Assembly: GCF_001598275.1 (NCBI RefSeq)
Contig: NZ_BCYQ01000005.1
Coordinates: 62,001 to 126,000, forward strand
Length of the DNA: 64,000 nt
Direction of reading: 5' to 3'
From: Moraxella oblonga NBRC 102422
GTDB taxonomy: Bacteria; Pseudomonadota; Gammaproteobacteria; Pseudomonadales; Moraxellaceae
The position numbers and the translations under genes are program-made. Positions 18,421 through 27,424 of the stretch are shown piece by piece. Position 1 is the first letter of the stretch. Each line of letters begins with the position of its first letter. The notes below the pieces were generated by a model, which saw only the letters and a list, made by a program, of their open reading frames with translations, searched no databases and was not told where the DNA came from.

Positions 18421-18440
18421 GGGCGAATTGTCATTCGCCC
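18421..18440. repeat. short palindrome
   Basis: GGGCGAAT / ATTCGCCC with a 4-base loop. Weaker versions of the same motif occur near 29540 and 57290. The remainder of the 17.95-18.53 kb gap shows no gene. Confidence 0.55.
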
Positions 18441-18531
18441 CAAAATCAAAGAGTTGTAATTGAGATTGGCATAAGTTAAGATTGAGATGTACCTTATGCC
18501 TTTGATTGGATTTTAGGCGTACCAAACAACC

Positions 18532-20361
18532 CTAATCCATCTTAAATTGATGACTTTCTACTTGGGCAGGTGCATATTCATAAAAATGCTGATATGGTGC
18601 TTTTAGAGAAGGTAAATTCTCCACACGCAATACAGGGGCAGTGCCACCTGTTACCACACCTCTACCATCTTTGATAATCACCGCATGAATGCGACTGTTT
18701 GTAGGTAGTTGCCAAAATACCGAATTATGACTTTTTAACACAAGCACCACAGGTTTTTGGGTATTTGGTAGGGAGATGGGCAACGTACTATCACGATTTT
18801 CACTTTCATAAACCGATACCGATACGACATCATAAGCAGGACTATTAACCAGCTCTTTGGCTTTGTCATTGGGGTACTCATTCAGTTTGGGTTGGGGGTG
18901 CAAAGCAAACCCTACGGTGTGCCAATGATTGATATGTTCAACATCTAAGCGGTGCCTACCTTTGGAAATAAGCAAATCAAAACTGCCTTCTTGGGGCGTG
19001 CCATTTTCGCCATGCCGATGATAAAAGACTTCTTTGCCGTCCAAAAATACCCGCAACTGCGACCAACTCATGTCATATTGCATGGACATCATCGTATCTT
19101 TGGGAACGCTGATATATCCTGCCCAAGCTCCTGCAAATTTCTCGGCAGGAATGTCATGAAAGTCTTTATAAGGATATTTGATGCCAATGTGCGGTACATT
19201 TTCGGTGGCAATTGGCGTTGTCATATTATCACGGTTAAAATAATACGCCACAAAGCCCTTTTGGGGTATGTCCACCCCAAGTTGTGAGAGCCAACTTTTA
19301 CCTGCATTTGTTGTATTTATGTTGTCATTGCTTATAAGGCTAGGAGCATTATTAGTAAAACTAGGAGATGCTTCACCGCCACAACGAGCCTTCGCATCCG
19401 CCAGCTCTTGTATGGCTTGGGTGTATAATGACTTGATGTTATCAAACGACTGCCAACCCGACTCTTGGCGATACCATAGTGTGGGTGATTGACCGTTTAG
19501 GGTTTGGGTAAAGGTGTTGATGTGCTGATAGCTACCTTCATCAGTAGAGCAATGTAACTGTGTTCCACCGATACAGTCGCAATTGGTTGCCCACCAGTCA
19601 TCATCCCATTCTTGTGTCATGCGGTAAATCGGCACACCATCTACGCCCACAATTTGTCCGATGTTGCCAAAAGCAATGATGGCTTTAACCTTGACACCAT
19701 CAGGGATAATATGAACATTTAACAAACTGGGTGAGGATAACACCAACACCTGTTCGCTCATGTCTGGCGATAGAGTGAGTGTGGTATGTGGCAGGGTATT
19801 GGTGGCAAGCGTTTGCTCTATTTTTTGCCCTGTGTTCAAATCAATACCAACACCCACGCTTTGCTCGTCAAGCGTGGCAAAAGTAATGACATCATCGCTG
19901 TTTAAACCAAGCTTTTGGGGCAATTCGTCAGGATTGACAATCTCATCTTTTGGCAAAAAGTTTAATACCGCCTCGCCTGCATGCCATTTGGGTTCATAAC
20001 GGATTTCAATGGGGTATTTGCCTTTATCAAGTGATAACTGGGTAAAAGCGTTGTGCGACAACTTGATTTCTTGCCCATTGATTTTTAAAGAAGTAATGTC
20101 ATCAGATTGGACAGCAAGTCCATCTTTTTGGGTATTTTTTAATTCGCCTTGCCATAAAATTCCCAAATTTTTACCCTCAATCCCTTTAAAATCATAAACA
20201 TAACCAAATGCTACACCTGTGGTTTCGCCAAGTGGATAAAGCTCATTTGGCTTGTTAATATCATAATAAAAAACTTGGTAGGTGGGCTGGCTTGGCGACT
20301 TTTGACATGCCACCAAGCCAAACAAACTGATAAATAATAAAGTAAATAAATATTTAGGCAT
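18532..20361 (-). CDS. lipoprotein with two PA14-like carbohydrate/ligand modules (unassigned)
   Basis: 609 residues, function unknown. Good ribosome site AAGGA seven bases before the ATG. Signal peptide MPKYLFTLLFISLFGLVAC with lipobox LVAC. Two segments resemble PA14-type beta modules, in which a surface-exposed sandwich is built around a DGKEV-like turn. The first is about residues 30-130 (LGILWQGELKN...LKINGQEIKL...YPIEIRYEP). The second is about 400-480 (FAGAWAGYISVP...LRVFLDGKEVFY...GRHRLDVEHIN). Between them is a cysteine-containing region (WWATNCDCIGGTQLHC). The family call rests on pattern resemblance only. It follows prfB by 30 bp on the same strand and could share its transcript. 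Confidence 0.7.
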   Translation of the reverse strand: MPKYLFTLLFISLFGLVACQKSPSQPTYQVFYYDINKPNELYPLGETTGVAFGYVYDFKGIEGKNLGILWQGELKNTQKDGLAVQSDDITSLKINGQEIKLSHNAFTQLSLDKGKYPIEIRYEPKWHAGEAVLNFLPKDEIVNPDELPQKLGLNSDDVITFATLDEQSVGVGIDLNTGQKIEQTLATNTLPHTTLTLSPDMSEQVLVLSSPSLLNVHIIPDGVKVKAIIAFGNIGQIVGVDGVPIYRMTQEWDDDWWATNCDCIGGTQLHCSTDEGSYQHINTFTQTLNGQSPTLWYRQESGWQSFDNIKSLYTQAIQELADAKARCGGEASPSFTNNAPSLISNDNINTTNAGKSWLSQLGVDIPQKGFVAYYFNRDNMTTPIATENVPHIGIKYPYKDFHDIPAEKFAGAWAGYISVPKDTMMSMQYDMSWSQLRVFLDGKEVFYHRHGENGTPQEGSFDLLISKGRHRLDVEHINHWHTVGFALHPQPKLNEYPNDKAKELVNSPAYDVVSVSVYESENRDSTLPISLPNTQKPVVLVLKSHNSVFWQLPTNSRIHAVIIKDGRGVVTGGTAPVLRVENLPSLKAPYQHFYEYAPAQVESHQFKMD

Positions 20362-20391
20362 AAAAACGTCCTTGTTTGGTCAATGGGTGGA

Positions 20392-21486
20392 TTATAGTCC
20401 CGCTTTTAAGCTTGCCATGATAAATTTATCCAAATCACCATTTAGCACGGCGGTGGTATTGGAAGTCTCAACACCAGTTCGCAAATCTTTAATGCGTGAA
20501 TCATCAAGTACATAAGAACGGATTTGCGACCCCCAACCAATGTCGGATTTGCTATCCTCCAACGCTTGTTGTTTTTCCATACGTTTTTGCATTTCTAGCT
20601 CATAGAGTTTGGCACGGAGCATTTTCATGGCGGTATCTTTGTTGGCGTGCTGTGAGCGTTCGTTTTGGCACGCCACAACCACACCTGTGGGCCCGTGAGT
20701 GATACGCACGGCACTATCGGTGGTGTTTACATGCTGACCACCTGCCCCAGATGAGCGATAGGTATCAATCCGCAAATCAGCAGGATTAATATCAATCTCT
20801 ACATTATCATCAATCTCGGGTGAGACAAATACCGCCGAAAATGACGTGTGGCGACCATTGTTGCTATCAAAGGGGGATTTGCGAACCAAACGATGCACCC
20901 CAATCTCTGTACGAAGCCAACCAAAAGCATAATCACCCTTGACCGAAATCGTGGCAGATTTGATACCAGCTACACCACCTTCACTCACCTCCAAAACTTC
21001 CGCCTTAAATCCATGAGCATCACACCAACGCAAATACATACGAAGGAGCATTTCTGACCAGTCTTGAGCTTCTGTACCGCCAGAGCCTGCCTGAATATCT
21101 AAATAGCAGTTATTAGCGTCCATTTCACCACTAAACATACGCTTAAATTCCAACTCTTCTACGCTTTTGGCAGCCTCATCAAGCTCAGCCTGCACATCAG
21201 CAAGCAAGCTCTCATCGCCCTCCTCTACCGCAAGTTCAAGCATGGCTAAGGCATCTTCAAGTTTGGCGGTCAAGCTGTCCACCACACCCACGATACCGTC
21301 TAGCACAGATTTTTCTTTGCTAATCTTAGTGGCAAGCTCAGGATTATTCCAAAGCTCAGGGTTTTCAAGCTCCAAGTTTACTTCTTCTAGGCGTTCTTTT
21401 TTACTTTCAACATCAAGATACTGCCAAAGCTCTTTGCCACGAGTTTGTAAATCTTTGATTTGTTCTTGGTAGGAGGCGATTTCCAT
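20392..21486 (-). CDS. prfB: peptide chain release factor 2
   Basis: Recognises UGA and UAA stop codons and triggers peptide release on the ribosome. 364 residues in one uninterrupted frame. The stop-recognition tripeptide SPF is in [12 protein letters not shown], and the catalytic GGQ is in [20 protein letters not shown]. The N-terminal region reads [16 protein letters not shown] straight through the position where many bacteria have the autoregulatory in-frame UGA and +1 frameshift, so the programmed frameshift is absent here. It is divergent from gltS and followed by a lipoprotein gene. Confidence 0.98.
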   Translation of the reverse strand: MEIASYQEQIKDLQTRGKELWQYLDVESKKERLEEVNLELENPELWNNPELATKISKEKSVLDGIVGVVDSLTAKLEDALAMLELAVEEGDESLLADVQAELDEAAKSVEELEFKRMFSGEMDANNCYLDIQAGSGGTEAQDWSEMLLRMYLRWCDAHGFKAEVLEVSEGGVAGIKSATISVKGDYAFGWLRTEIGVHRLVRKSPFDSNNGRHTSFSAVFVSPEIDDNVEIDINPADLRIDTYRSSGAGGQHVNTTDSAVRITHGPTGVVVACQNERSQHANKDTAMKMLRAKLYELEMQKRMEKQQALEDSKSDIGWGSQIRSYVLDDSRIKDLRTGVETSNTTAVLNGDLDKFIMASLKAGL

Positions 21487-21580
21487 GAGATGACCTGTGT
21501 ATTTAAAAACTAAAAGCGATTATTATAGCAAATTTTTACCCCAAAAGCTAAGAAAAAACAAGCGTATACACAATCATTAT

Positions 21581-21609
21581 TTGATTTATGAATGTTTTTT
21601 ATTTATAAT
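21581..21609 (+). promoter_or_regulatory. promoter of gltS
   Basis: -35 TTGATT (21581-21586), 17-bp spacer, perfect -10 TATAAT (21604-21609). Predicted start near 21616 gives a leader of about 65 nt containing the hairpin at 21636. Confidence 0.65.
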
Positions 21610-21635
21610 TGAATTTTTTTTATAAATATCACAGA

Positions 21636-21670
21636 GGTGTATTTAACTGTAATACGCCTTTTCTTTTTTA
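21636..21670 (+). promoter_or_regulatory. terminator-like hairpin in the gltS leader
   Basis: 8-bp stem (GGTGTATT / AATACGCC, one G-U pair) with a 7-base loop, followed immediately by TTTTCTTTTTT and then the AAGGAG ribosome site. It has the form of an intrinsic terminator inside a 5' leader, so attenuation is possible. Confidence 0.5.
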
Positions 21671-21680
21671 AGGAGCTAAC

Positions 21681-22925
21681 GTGGAAATTACGTTAAATGG
21701 CTACTATACGCTGATTTTGGCAACCATTGTGTTACTTATCGGTCAGCTTTTGGTCAAAAAAATCAAATTTTTAGAAGAATTTAACATACCAGAACCTGTG
21801 GCAGGTGGTTTACTTGCGGCACTGATTGTTTATGTCCTAAACATCACACTTGGTTATACCTTTAACATTCAAACAGACTTACAAACCGCCTGTATGCTCA
21901 TGTTTTTCTCATCAATCGGTCTGTCGGCAGATTTTAGTCGCCTTAAAGCAGGAGGTACACCACTTCTGATACTGACTGCTTTGGTTGGCGTGTTTGTGAT
22001 TTTACAAAATGGCGTAGGCGTGGCATTAGCTTCTATGTTGGGGCTTGACCCTATCATGGGGTTGGCATTAGGCTCTATTCCATTGACAGGCGGTCATGGC
22101 ACGGCAGGGGCTTGGGGACCTACCCTAGAAAATAGCTATGGCTTGACTGGGGCGACCACCGTAGGTATTGCAGCGGCAACTTATGGCTTGGTCGCTGGCG
22201 GTCTGATTGGTGGTCCTGTGGCAAAACGTTTGGTAAAAAAATTGGGCAGACAACCCATTGACAACCAAACCAATACTCAACCAGTCAATGACGATAACGA
22301 TGCCAACAAAACCATGTTTGAAAAACATGACGGTGTCCGTCTCATCACCGCCACGTCTGTGATTGAGACGCTTGCTCTGTTTGCTGTATGTTTGGTAGCA
22401 GCTGACTATATGAGTGGTGTCGCCAAAGAAATTGAGTGGCTTGCCAAATTAAAAGTACCTACCTTCGTTTGGGCGCTTGGTACTGGTGTGATTTTACGTA
22501 ACGTTTTGACCAACATTTTTAATTTTGAGATGTTTGACCGTGCCATTGATGTGTTTGGTAATGCTTCTTTGAGTCTATTTTTGGCGATGGCATTGATGTC
22601 CTTAAAATTATGGCAACTGGCTGACCTAGCTGGCCCGCTTGTGATTATCTTGGGTGTGCAGACTGTATTTATGATTGCTTTTGCCTATTTTGTTACATTT
22701 AGAGTCATGGGCAAAGACTATGATGCAGCCGTACTAGCAGCAGGGCATTGCGGTTTTGGTTTGGGAGCAACGCCCACCGCCGTTGCCAATATGCAATCCA
22801 TCACCGACCGCTATGGTCCATCACACAAAGCCTTTTTAATCATTCCTATGGTTGGGGCATTCTTTGTGGATTTGATGAACGTCGCAATCTTACAAGGTTT
22901 TTTAACCCTCCCTTTCATGAAATAA
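21681..22925 (+). CDS. gltS: sodium/glutamate symporter
   Basis: Inner-membrane Na+-coupled glutamate uptake (ESS family). 414 residues, close to the E. coli protein (401). The start is GTG at 21681, supported by AAGGAG seven bases upstream. About ten membrane segments with the inverted-repeat hallmark GSIPLTGGHGTAGAWGPTLE in the first half and ILAAGHCGFGLGATPTAVANM (AAGHCGFGLGATPTA) in the second; these are the re-entrant loops that bind substrate. A hydrophilic loop of about 35 residues lies in the middle (residues 185-220). It ends in front of a bidirectional terminator shared with the HAD gene. Confidence 0.96.
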   Translation: MEITLNGYYTLILATIVLLIGQLLVKKIKFLEEFNIPEPVAGGLLAALIVYVLNITLGYTFNIQTDLQTACMLMFFSSIGLSADFSRLKAGGTPLLILTALVGVFVILQNGVGVALASMLGLDPIMGLALGSIPLTGGHGTAGAWGPTLENSYGLTGATTVGIAAATYGLVAGGLIGGPVAKRLVKKLGRQPIDNQTNTQPVNDDNDANKTMFEKHDGVRLITATSVIETLALFAVCLVAADYMSGVAKEIEWLAKLKVPTFVWALGTGVILRNVLTNIFNFEMFDRAIDVFGNASLSLFLAMALMSLKLWQLADLAGPLVIILGVQTVFMIAFAYFVTFRVMGKDYDAAVLAAGHCGFGLGATPTAVANMQSITDRYGPSHKAFLIIPMVGAFFVDLMNVAILQGFLTLPFMK

Positions 22926-22942
22926 TCTTGATAACTCCCAAC

Positions 22943-22970
22943 AAAAAGGCGTATGTTGATACGCCTTTTT
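22943..22970. terminator. bidirectional terminator between gltS and the HAD gene
   Basis: 12-bp stem AAAAAGGCGTAT / ATACGCCTTTTT with 4-base loop; T-runs on both strands suit the convergent genes either side. Confidence 0.88.
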
Positions 22971-22984
22971 TATTTTTTTAACAT

Positions 22985-23659
22985 TCAAATCCGCCAATCC
23001 ACCACTTGCCAGCCTTGCTCTGTGGCATGTGATTGCAAAATCTCATCAGGGCAAACACACACCGCTTCATCAGCAAAACTCAAAAGGGGCAAATCATTTT
23101 TAGAATCCGAATAAGCAATGAGTTTGTCAAAATGTATGCCTTTGTCATTTTGGGCCTTTATCCAGTTTTTTAGGTGAAAAATTTTACCATCTTTGAAATT
23201 GGGCAAATCTGCCACACGCCCTGTATAGGCATTATCCACCACTTCTAGGCGTGTCGCCAAAGTATGTGCATTATCAACACCAAACAACGAAGCAATCGGC
23301 ACAACCACAAAATCGTTGGTAGCACTGATGACCACGACTGTATCACCTTGATTTTTATGAAAATTAATCCGCTCTACCGCCTTTGGTCGCATGGCAGGAC
23401 GTATCCAAATGTCCAAATAATCATTGCGATAAGAGACAAGCTCGCTCATGGTTTTGGTTTTTAAAAAACTTGCCACAAATTCGTTATATTCCACCGCATC
23501 AAGCGTGCCTTTGATATAATCTTGGTAAAATTTATCATTCATAGACTTGTAAAACTCGCTATCCACAAGTCCACGCTCCACCAAAAACTGCCCCCAACTG
23601 TGGTCGCTATCCACGTTAAGCATGGTCATATCCAAATCAAATAACGCCAAATTTGCCAT
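22985..23659 (-). CDS. HAD-superfamily phosphatase, subfamily IB
   Basis: Phosphatase of the SerB-like HAD-IB group; substrate unknown. The start is placed at ATG 23659 because GAGGA stands seven bases upstream; a TTG-started reading would overlap pit. 224 residues. Motif I LFDLDMTMLNVDSD (nucleophile Asp), a helical cap, motif II VVISATNDFV, a conserved Lys region, and motif IV AYSDSKNDLPLL are all present, so it should be active. Proteins of this type often act on phosphoserine-like or phospholipid substrates. It lies 56 bp downstream of pit on the same strand and may be cotranscribed. Confidence 0.88.
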   Translation of the reverse strand: MANLALFDLDMTMLNVDSDHSWGQFLVERGLVDSEFYKSMNDKFYQDYIKGTLDAVEYNEFVASFLKTKTMSELVSYRNDYLDIWIRPAMRPKAVERINFHKNQGDTVVVISATNDFVVVPIASLFGVDNAHTLATRLEVVDNAYTGRVADLPNFKDGKIFHLKNWIKAQNDKGIHFDKLIAYSDSKNDLPLLSFADEAVCVCPDEILQSHATEQGWQVVDWRI

Positions 23660-23715
23660 ACAAATTTCCTCTAAATACATAAAAAGGAGCGTATTATCAT
23701 ACCCTCCCTCATCAA

Positions 23716-25302
23716 TCAATGAAAGATATTTGTCAAAATCAAATACACCAACACACTAATCAGTGCTGATGCAGGTAATGTAACCACCCAAGCAAGTCCA
23801 ATAGGCTTCATAAGTTTCCAGTTGGTGCTTTTATTAACCAAACCAATCCCAAGTACTGCACCTACAAGGATATGCGTGCTTGATACAGGAATGCCCAGAC
23901 TTGATGCCACCATCACCACTGTCGCTGCCGACAATTCTGCCGAAAAACCAGAGGCAGGGTGCATTTCGGTCAGATTTGTGCCAACTGTCTGAATCACTTC
24001 TTTGCCAATAAACCACAACCCAACGATGAGCGACACACCAAAAGTTACCATCACAGGGGCAGGAACAGTGGCTTGTGCCTCAATCGCATTATATTTAATA
24101 ACGTCCATAATCGCCACAAAAGGACCTACGGCGTTGGCAATGTCGTTTGAACCATGAGAGAATGCAAAAGCACAGGCAGTAAAGACCTGCATCCAGCTGA
24201 ACATGATGAAAGTCGCCTTGCCCAAATCCTCCTTGTGTTTGCCACGAATGGTTTTGGTATAAATAAAGGCAGTTAGCCACACCATCGCCCCAATCATACC
24301 CATCACCAATGCCGAATGAAGTGTGGAGAGATTTAGCCCCGTGTTTTGCAAACCCTTAAAAACCACCATCGCTGTCATCACCACCGCCCCTAAGGCTGCA
24401 ATGAGTGGCACCCATGTTTTTAGGGCTTTTAAGGTATCTAGGTTATCACGTCTATTTTCAAGCTCATGAAGTTTTTTATAATAATCAGTTTCAAGCTCAT
24501 CAGCACTGTCCACCTCTTTGTAGATTTCTTGGTCTCTTAGCAAGGCGTTAGTGTAGTTTAATTTTTCTTCTTCTTGAAGGTTTTCAAAATGGGCTTTTTG
24601 TTGGGCTTTTAGGGCTTTTTTCTCAGCTTTTAGGGCTTTGACTTTGATTTCCATGTCATCGTTATAGGCTAAGATATTTTTCTTAACAAGCCCATAAATC
24701 GCATAAGACAACGCCCCACCAAGCACAGGTGAGATGACCCAACTTATCGCAATCTCGCCAATTTTTGACCATTTCACCGTTTCAAAAGCAAACTGTACTC
24801 CACCCACATTAATACCTAGCAAAATTGACGAACCCACAATACCACCAACGATGGCATGGGTAGTTGAAACAGGCAAACCCTTTTTGGTGGCAAACAACAA
24901 CCAAAACGCTGCCGCCGCTAGGGCTGACAACATCAGATAAATAAACTGGTTGGGTAAGACGTTTAAGCCATCCATATCCACAATACCACTTCTAATCGTA
25001 TCTGTAACGGCAGCCCCAGCCAACACCGCCCCCGACACTTCAAAAATCGCTGCCACCGCCAACGCTTGGGTAACGGTGAGCGTCCCTGCTCCCACAGATG
25101 TACCAAAAGAGTTGGCAACGTCATTGCCACCAATGTTAAACGCCATAAATATACCAAAAAATGACGCTACAAGAAATAACGCCATCTGTTGATGATTGGT
25201 ATAATCAAGCCCCCACATCACAAAATAAATGCTCATACCCAACATGAGTAGAGCGAAACCAACATTTGCAATCATAGGGGTTGTTTGTTTTGCTTGGGTC
25301 AT
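23716..25302 (-). CDS. pit: inorganic phosphate transporter, Pit family
   Basis: Inner-membrane low-affinity phosphate (metal-phosphate) carrier. 528 residues. The two inverted PHO4 signature loops are visible: NIGGNDVANSFGTSVGAGTLT (start of the first half) and FSHGSNDIANAVGPF (start of the second). Between the halves is a long charged cytoplasmic loop (about 205-295) rich in Lys/Glu/Ala with coiled-coil character (KVKALKAEKKALKAQQKA). About ten to twelve membrane segments. It is followed at 56 bp by the HAD phosphatase gene. No PhoB box was recognised upstream. Confidence 0.95.
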   Translation of the reverse strand: MTQAKQTTPMIANVGFALLMLGMSIYFVMWGLDYTNHQQMALFLVASFFGIFMAFNIGGNDVANSFGTSVGAGTLTVTQALAVAAIFEVSGAVLAGAAVTDTIRSGIVDMDGLNVLPNQFIYLMLSALAAAAFWLLFATKKGLPVSTTHAIVGGIVGSSILLGINVGGVQFAFETVKWSKIGEIAISWVISPVLGGALSYAIYGLVKKNILAYNDDMEIKVKALKAEKKALKAQQKAHFENLQEEEKLNYTNALLRDQEIYKEVDSADELETDYYKKLHELENRRDNLDTLKALKTWVPLIAALGAVVMTAMVVFKGLQNTGLNLSTLHSALVMGMIGAMVWLTAFIYTKTIRGKHKEDLGKATFIMFSWMQVFTACAFAFSHGSNDIANAVGPFVAIMDVIKYNAIEAQATVPAPVMVTFGVSLIVGLWFIGKEVIQTVGTNLTEMHPASGFSAELSAATVVMVASSLGIPVSSTHILVGAVLGIGLVNKSTNWKLMKPIGLAWVVTLPASALISVLVYLILTNIFH

Positions 25303-25395
25303 AAATCCGCCGTTTGCTAAACTTTAAGGATGAAAGTGGATGTTATCATCCTGATAAACTAAGATAACTTACGCCTTCGGTTGATTAAAACGCAA

Positions 25396-25433
25396 AAAAA
25401 CCGTTGCCCTAGACAAATAGAGCTAACGGTTTT
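25396..25433. repeat. AAAAACCGTT/AACGGTTTT hairpin
   Basis: Inverted repeat (arms AAAACCGTT / AACGGTTTT) in the gap between the divergent pit and 25619 genes, where neither gene needs a terminator. The arms match those of the intergenic repeats at 52932 and 61935, so it is probably a remnant of the same repeat family. Confidence 0.5.
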
Positions 25434-25550
25434 ATGGTATCTTTTTATCATGGAGATGCAATCATAGAAATAATAACTAATCATATTTTAGCACACTTCT
25501 TGTTATGATTTAAACCAATTTGTAACAAAACATCATTAACGATATTAAAC

Positions 25551-25579
25551 TTGACTTTTGGTACAACTGTCGCCATAAT
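25551..25579 (+). promoter_or_regulatory. promoter of the 25.6 kb two-gene operon
   Basis: -35 TTGACT (25551-25556), 17-bp spacer, -10 CATAAT (25574-25579); about 39 bp ahead of the start codon. Confidence 0.6.
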
Positions 25580-25618
25580 TAACGACTGTTCTATTTATGT
25601 TTATTAAAAGAAATCATT

Positions 25619-26338
25619 ATGTCACAAATCCAAATCCTTGTTGATACCCTACTTGAATACAAAGACCTACCCCACCACACCAATCCTGAATTAAAGCAGA
25701 TTTTACACAAAATCCAAACTTGGCAAAAACACCGCCTAAAACGCACTCATCAAGACCTGTTTGACGAAGAAAAAACCACGCTATTAACTCATTATTTGGT
25801 TGAAAAAATTTATAGCGATGATGCGTTTAGTGAGCTTGCTGACCAACTTTTGGTGGCAGGTGAAAATGCCCTAAATGGCTCAGGCAAACTTGAAAAACTC
25901 ATTCCCCAAAACGCCCTAGAAGCAGGTGTCATGGGCGTACAAGTTGCCGTAGAAAATGTCAAATTGGACTTGGCATTGGCACAAATTTTATACGAACAGC
26001 AAAGATACGAACCCATCGATGGCACAATCATGAGCATGCTTTACAAAACAGCCAATGCCAAATCTGTCCGCCTTGAACAGGTTCAAAAAATCGCCTATGT
26101 TTGTGAACAATCCCACAAATATTTCACATCATTTATTCTACAAAACGCTTTTAAACTTGCCAAAGGCGTGGCATACCATAACGGCTATCAGCCTTTATAT
26201 GATTTTATTGGTGAAGGTCTACATGCCATGAAGCCGCTAAAAAAGATTGAAGATTTTGTTGAGCCGTTCATGGAAGCCGAAATCGCCATCATTCACAAAA
26301 TTCACGATGCCCAGCCACAACCCGAGACAAAATTATGA
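25619..26338 (+). CDS. conserved hypothetical protein, possibly FFLEELY-motif family
   Basis: 239 residues, soluble and mostly helical, no signal peptide. The segment TTLLTHYLVEKIYSDDAF (about 57-74) resembles the AxFFLEELYGPxDF signature of a family of gammaproteobacterial hypothetical proteins, though with the key residues altered, so the family assignment is tentative. The rest has alternating hydrophobic helices (LALAQILYEQQRY, ILQNAFKLAKGVAYHNGYQPLYDFIGEGL). It overlaps the DUF815 ATPase gene by 4 bp (ATGA), a strong sign of co-expression and perhaps of physical partnership. A good promoter stands upstream. Molecular function unknown. Confidence 0.75.
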   Translation: MSQIQILVDTLLEYKDLPHHTNPELKQILHKIQTWQKHRLKRTHQDLFDEEKTTLLTHYLVEKIYSDDAFSELADQLLVAGENALNGSGKLEKLIPQNALEAGVMGVQVAVENVKLDLALAQILYEQQRYEPIDGTIMSMLYKTANAKSVRLEQVQKIAYVCEQSHKYFTSFILQNAFKLAKGVAYHNGYQPLYDFIGEGLHAMKPLKKIEDFVEPFMEAEIAIIHKIHDAQPQPETKL

Positions 26339-27204
26339 TACCCCAACACCTAATTGACCTTGCCACCACCTACCTAACAGAACGTACCGCACAGCCTATT
26401 ACCCTAAATGCTGATGTGTTGGTATATCGTTGGGTGGGTGGCAAAAACGGCACACTGGCACCTGTTGATGTATCACATTCGGTGAGTTTTGATGATTTGC
26501 TTGGCATTGACACCCAAAAAGAAAGGCTCATCACCAACACCCGTCAGTTCATCGCACGCCTACCTGCCAACCATGTATTGATGACTGGCACACGAGGTGC
26601 TGGCAAATCATCACTGATTCGGGCATTGCTTGCCACTTTTGCAAATGATGGACTGCGTATTATTGAGATGGCACGAGATGATTTGCAATACCTAAGCCGT
26701 GTCCGCCACGCCATAAAACAAGCAAATAATAACTGTCGTTATATCATCTACTGCGATGATTTGGCATTTAATGCCCAAGACGAAAATTACCGCACCCTAA
26801 AAAGTATACTGGACGGAGCAACCGACAGTGAGCAAGCCAATTTGTTGATTTATGCAACCAGCAACCGCCGACATCTACTCCCCCAACTGATGAAAGACAA
26901 CGTCAATATCTACAACGGACAAACAGACGAAGTCAATCCTTATGAAACCATTGATGAAAGCGTTTCGCTCTCCGATCGCTTTGGGATTTGGTTGTCTTTT
27001 CACCCCATGAGTCAATCTGTATATCTAGACATAGTCGCACACCATCTTGGTAAGCATGGCGTGGTTTATGATGACACCGTACAAACAAAAGCATTGCAAT
27101 GGGCAGGCACTCGTGGTGGACGCTCTGGACGTGTGGCTTACCAATTTAGCCAAGATTGGGTAGGACAAACTCAGCTTAACGCCAAGCATCAACTCACGCA
27201 ATAG
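26335..27204 (+). CDS. AAA-type ATPase, DUF815 family
   Basis: Cytoplasmic P-loop ATPase of unknown role. 289 residues. The DUF815 order is intact: FDDLLGIDTQKERLITNT, Walker A GTRGAGKSS (about 83-91), Walker B YIIYCDDLAF, the sensor region LLIYATSNRRHLLPQ, ISLSDRFG-type VSLSDRFGIWLSF and C-terminal RGGRSGRVAYQFSQDW. Translationally coupled to the upstream hypothetical gene. The family is widespread in proteobacteria and lacks an agreed substrate; the coupled partner may be its client or adaptor, which is inference. Confidence 0.93.
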   Translation: MIPQHLIDLATTYLTERTAQPITLNADVLVYRWVGGKNGTLAPVDVSHSVSFDDLLGIDTQKERLITNTRQFIARLPANHVLMTGTRGAGKSSLIRALLATFANDGLRIIEMARDDLQYLSRVRHAIKQANNNCRYIIYCDDLAFNAQDENYRTLKSILDGATDSEQANLLIYATSNRRHLLPQLMKDNVNIYNGQTDEVNPYETIDESVSLSDRFGIWLSFHPMSQSVYLDIVAHHLGKHGVVYDDTVQTKALQWAGTRGGRSGRVAYQFSQDWVGQTQLNAKHQLTQ

Positions 27205-27221
27205 TAAATTTTACCCAAAGC

Positions 27222-27250
27222 AAAAAGACTTGCCAAAAGCAAGTCTTTTT
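27222..27250. terminator. bidirectional terminator after DUF815 gene and tRNA
   Basis: Perfect 12-bp stem AAAAAGACTTGC / GCAAGTCTTTTT, loop of five, T-runs on both strands. Confidence 0.88.
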
Positions 27251-27254
27251 TAAA

Positions 27255-27331
27255 TGGTAGGCCCAGCAGGACTTGAACCTGCGACCAAAGGATTATGAGT
27301 CCTCTGCTCTAACCAACTGAGCTATGAGCCC
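27255..27331 (-). tRNA. tRNA with CAU anticodon (probably tRNA-Ile2, otherwise elongator tRNA-Met)
   Basis: Complete 77-nt cloverleaf including encoded CCA. Acceptor GGGCTCA pairs with TGGGCCT, D-arm GCTC/GAGC, anticodon stem GAGGA/TCCTT around CTCATAA, and T-arm GCAGG/CCTGC with loop TTCAAGT. The anticodon is CAU. The body around the anticodon and T-arm (ACTCATAATC, TTGGTCGC, GGTTCAAGTCC) is closer to E. coli tRNA-Ile2 (lysidine-modified, reads AUA) than to elongator tRNA-Met as I remember them, and it is not an initiator. Identity between Ile2 and Met needs a model comparison. Confidence 0.9.
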
Positions 27332-27424
27332 GAATGTTGCGTATTATACTTGATATTTTGGTTGAAGTAAAGTGGCAAATTCATCACACAAACCCTTTTA
27401 CCACTTTTAACGCCCAAAATACAT

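Noticed and set aside
22985-23719. Longer TTG-started HAD protein overlapping pit
   Set aside because: The ATG at 23659 has a good GAGGA site and leads directly into the catalytic motif.
25396-25433. Terminator for pit or the 25.6 kb gene
   Set aside because: Both genes start, not end, on either side of it; the arms match the repeat family instead.
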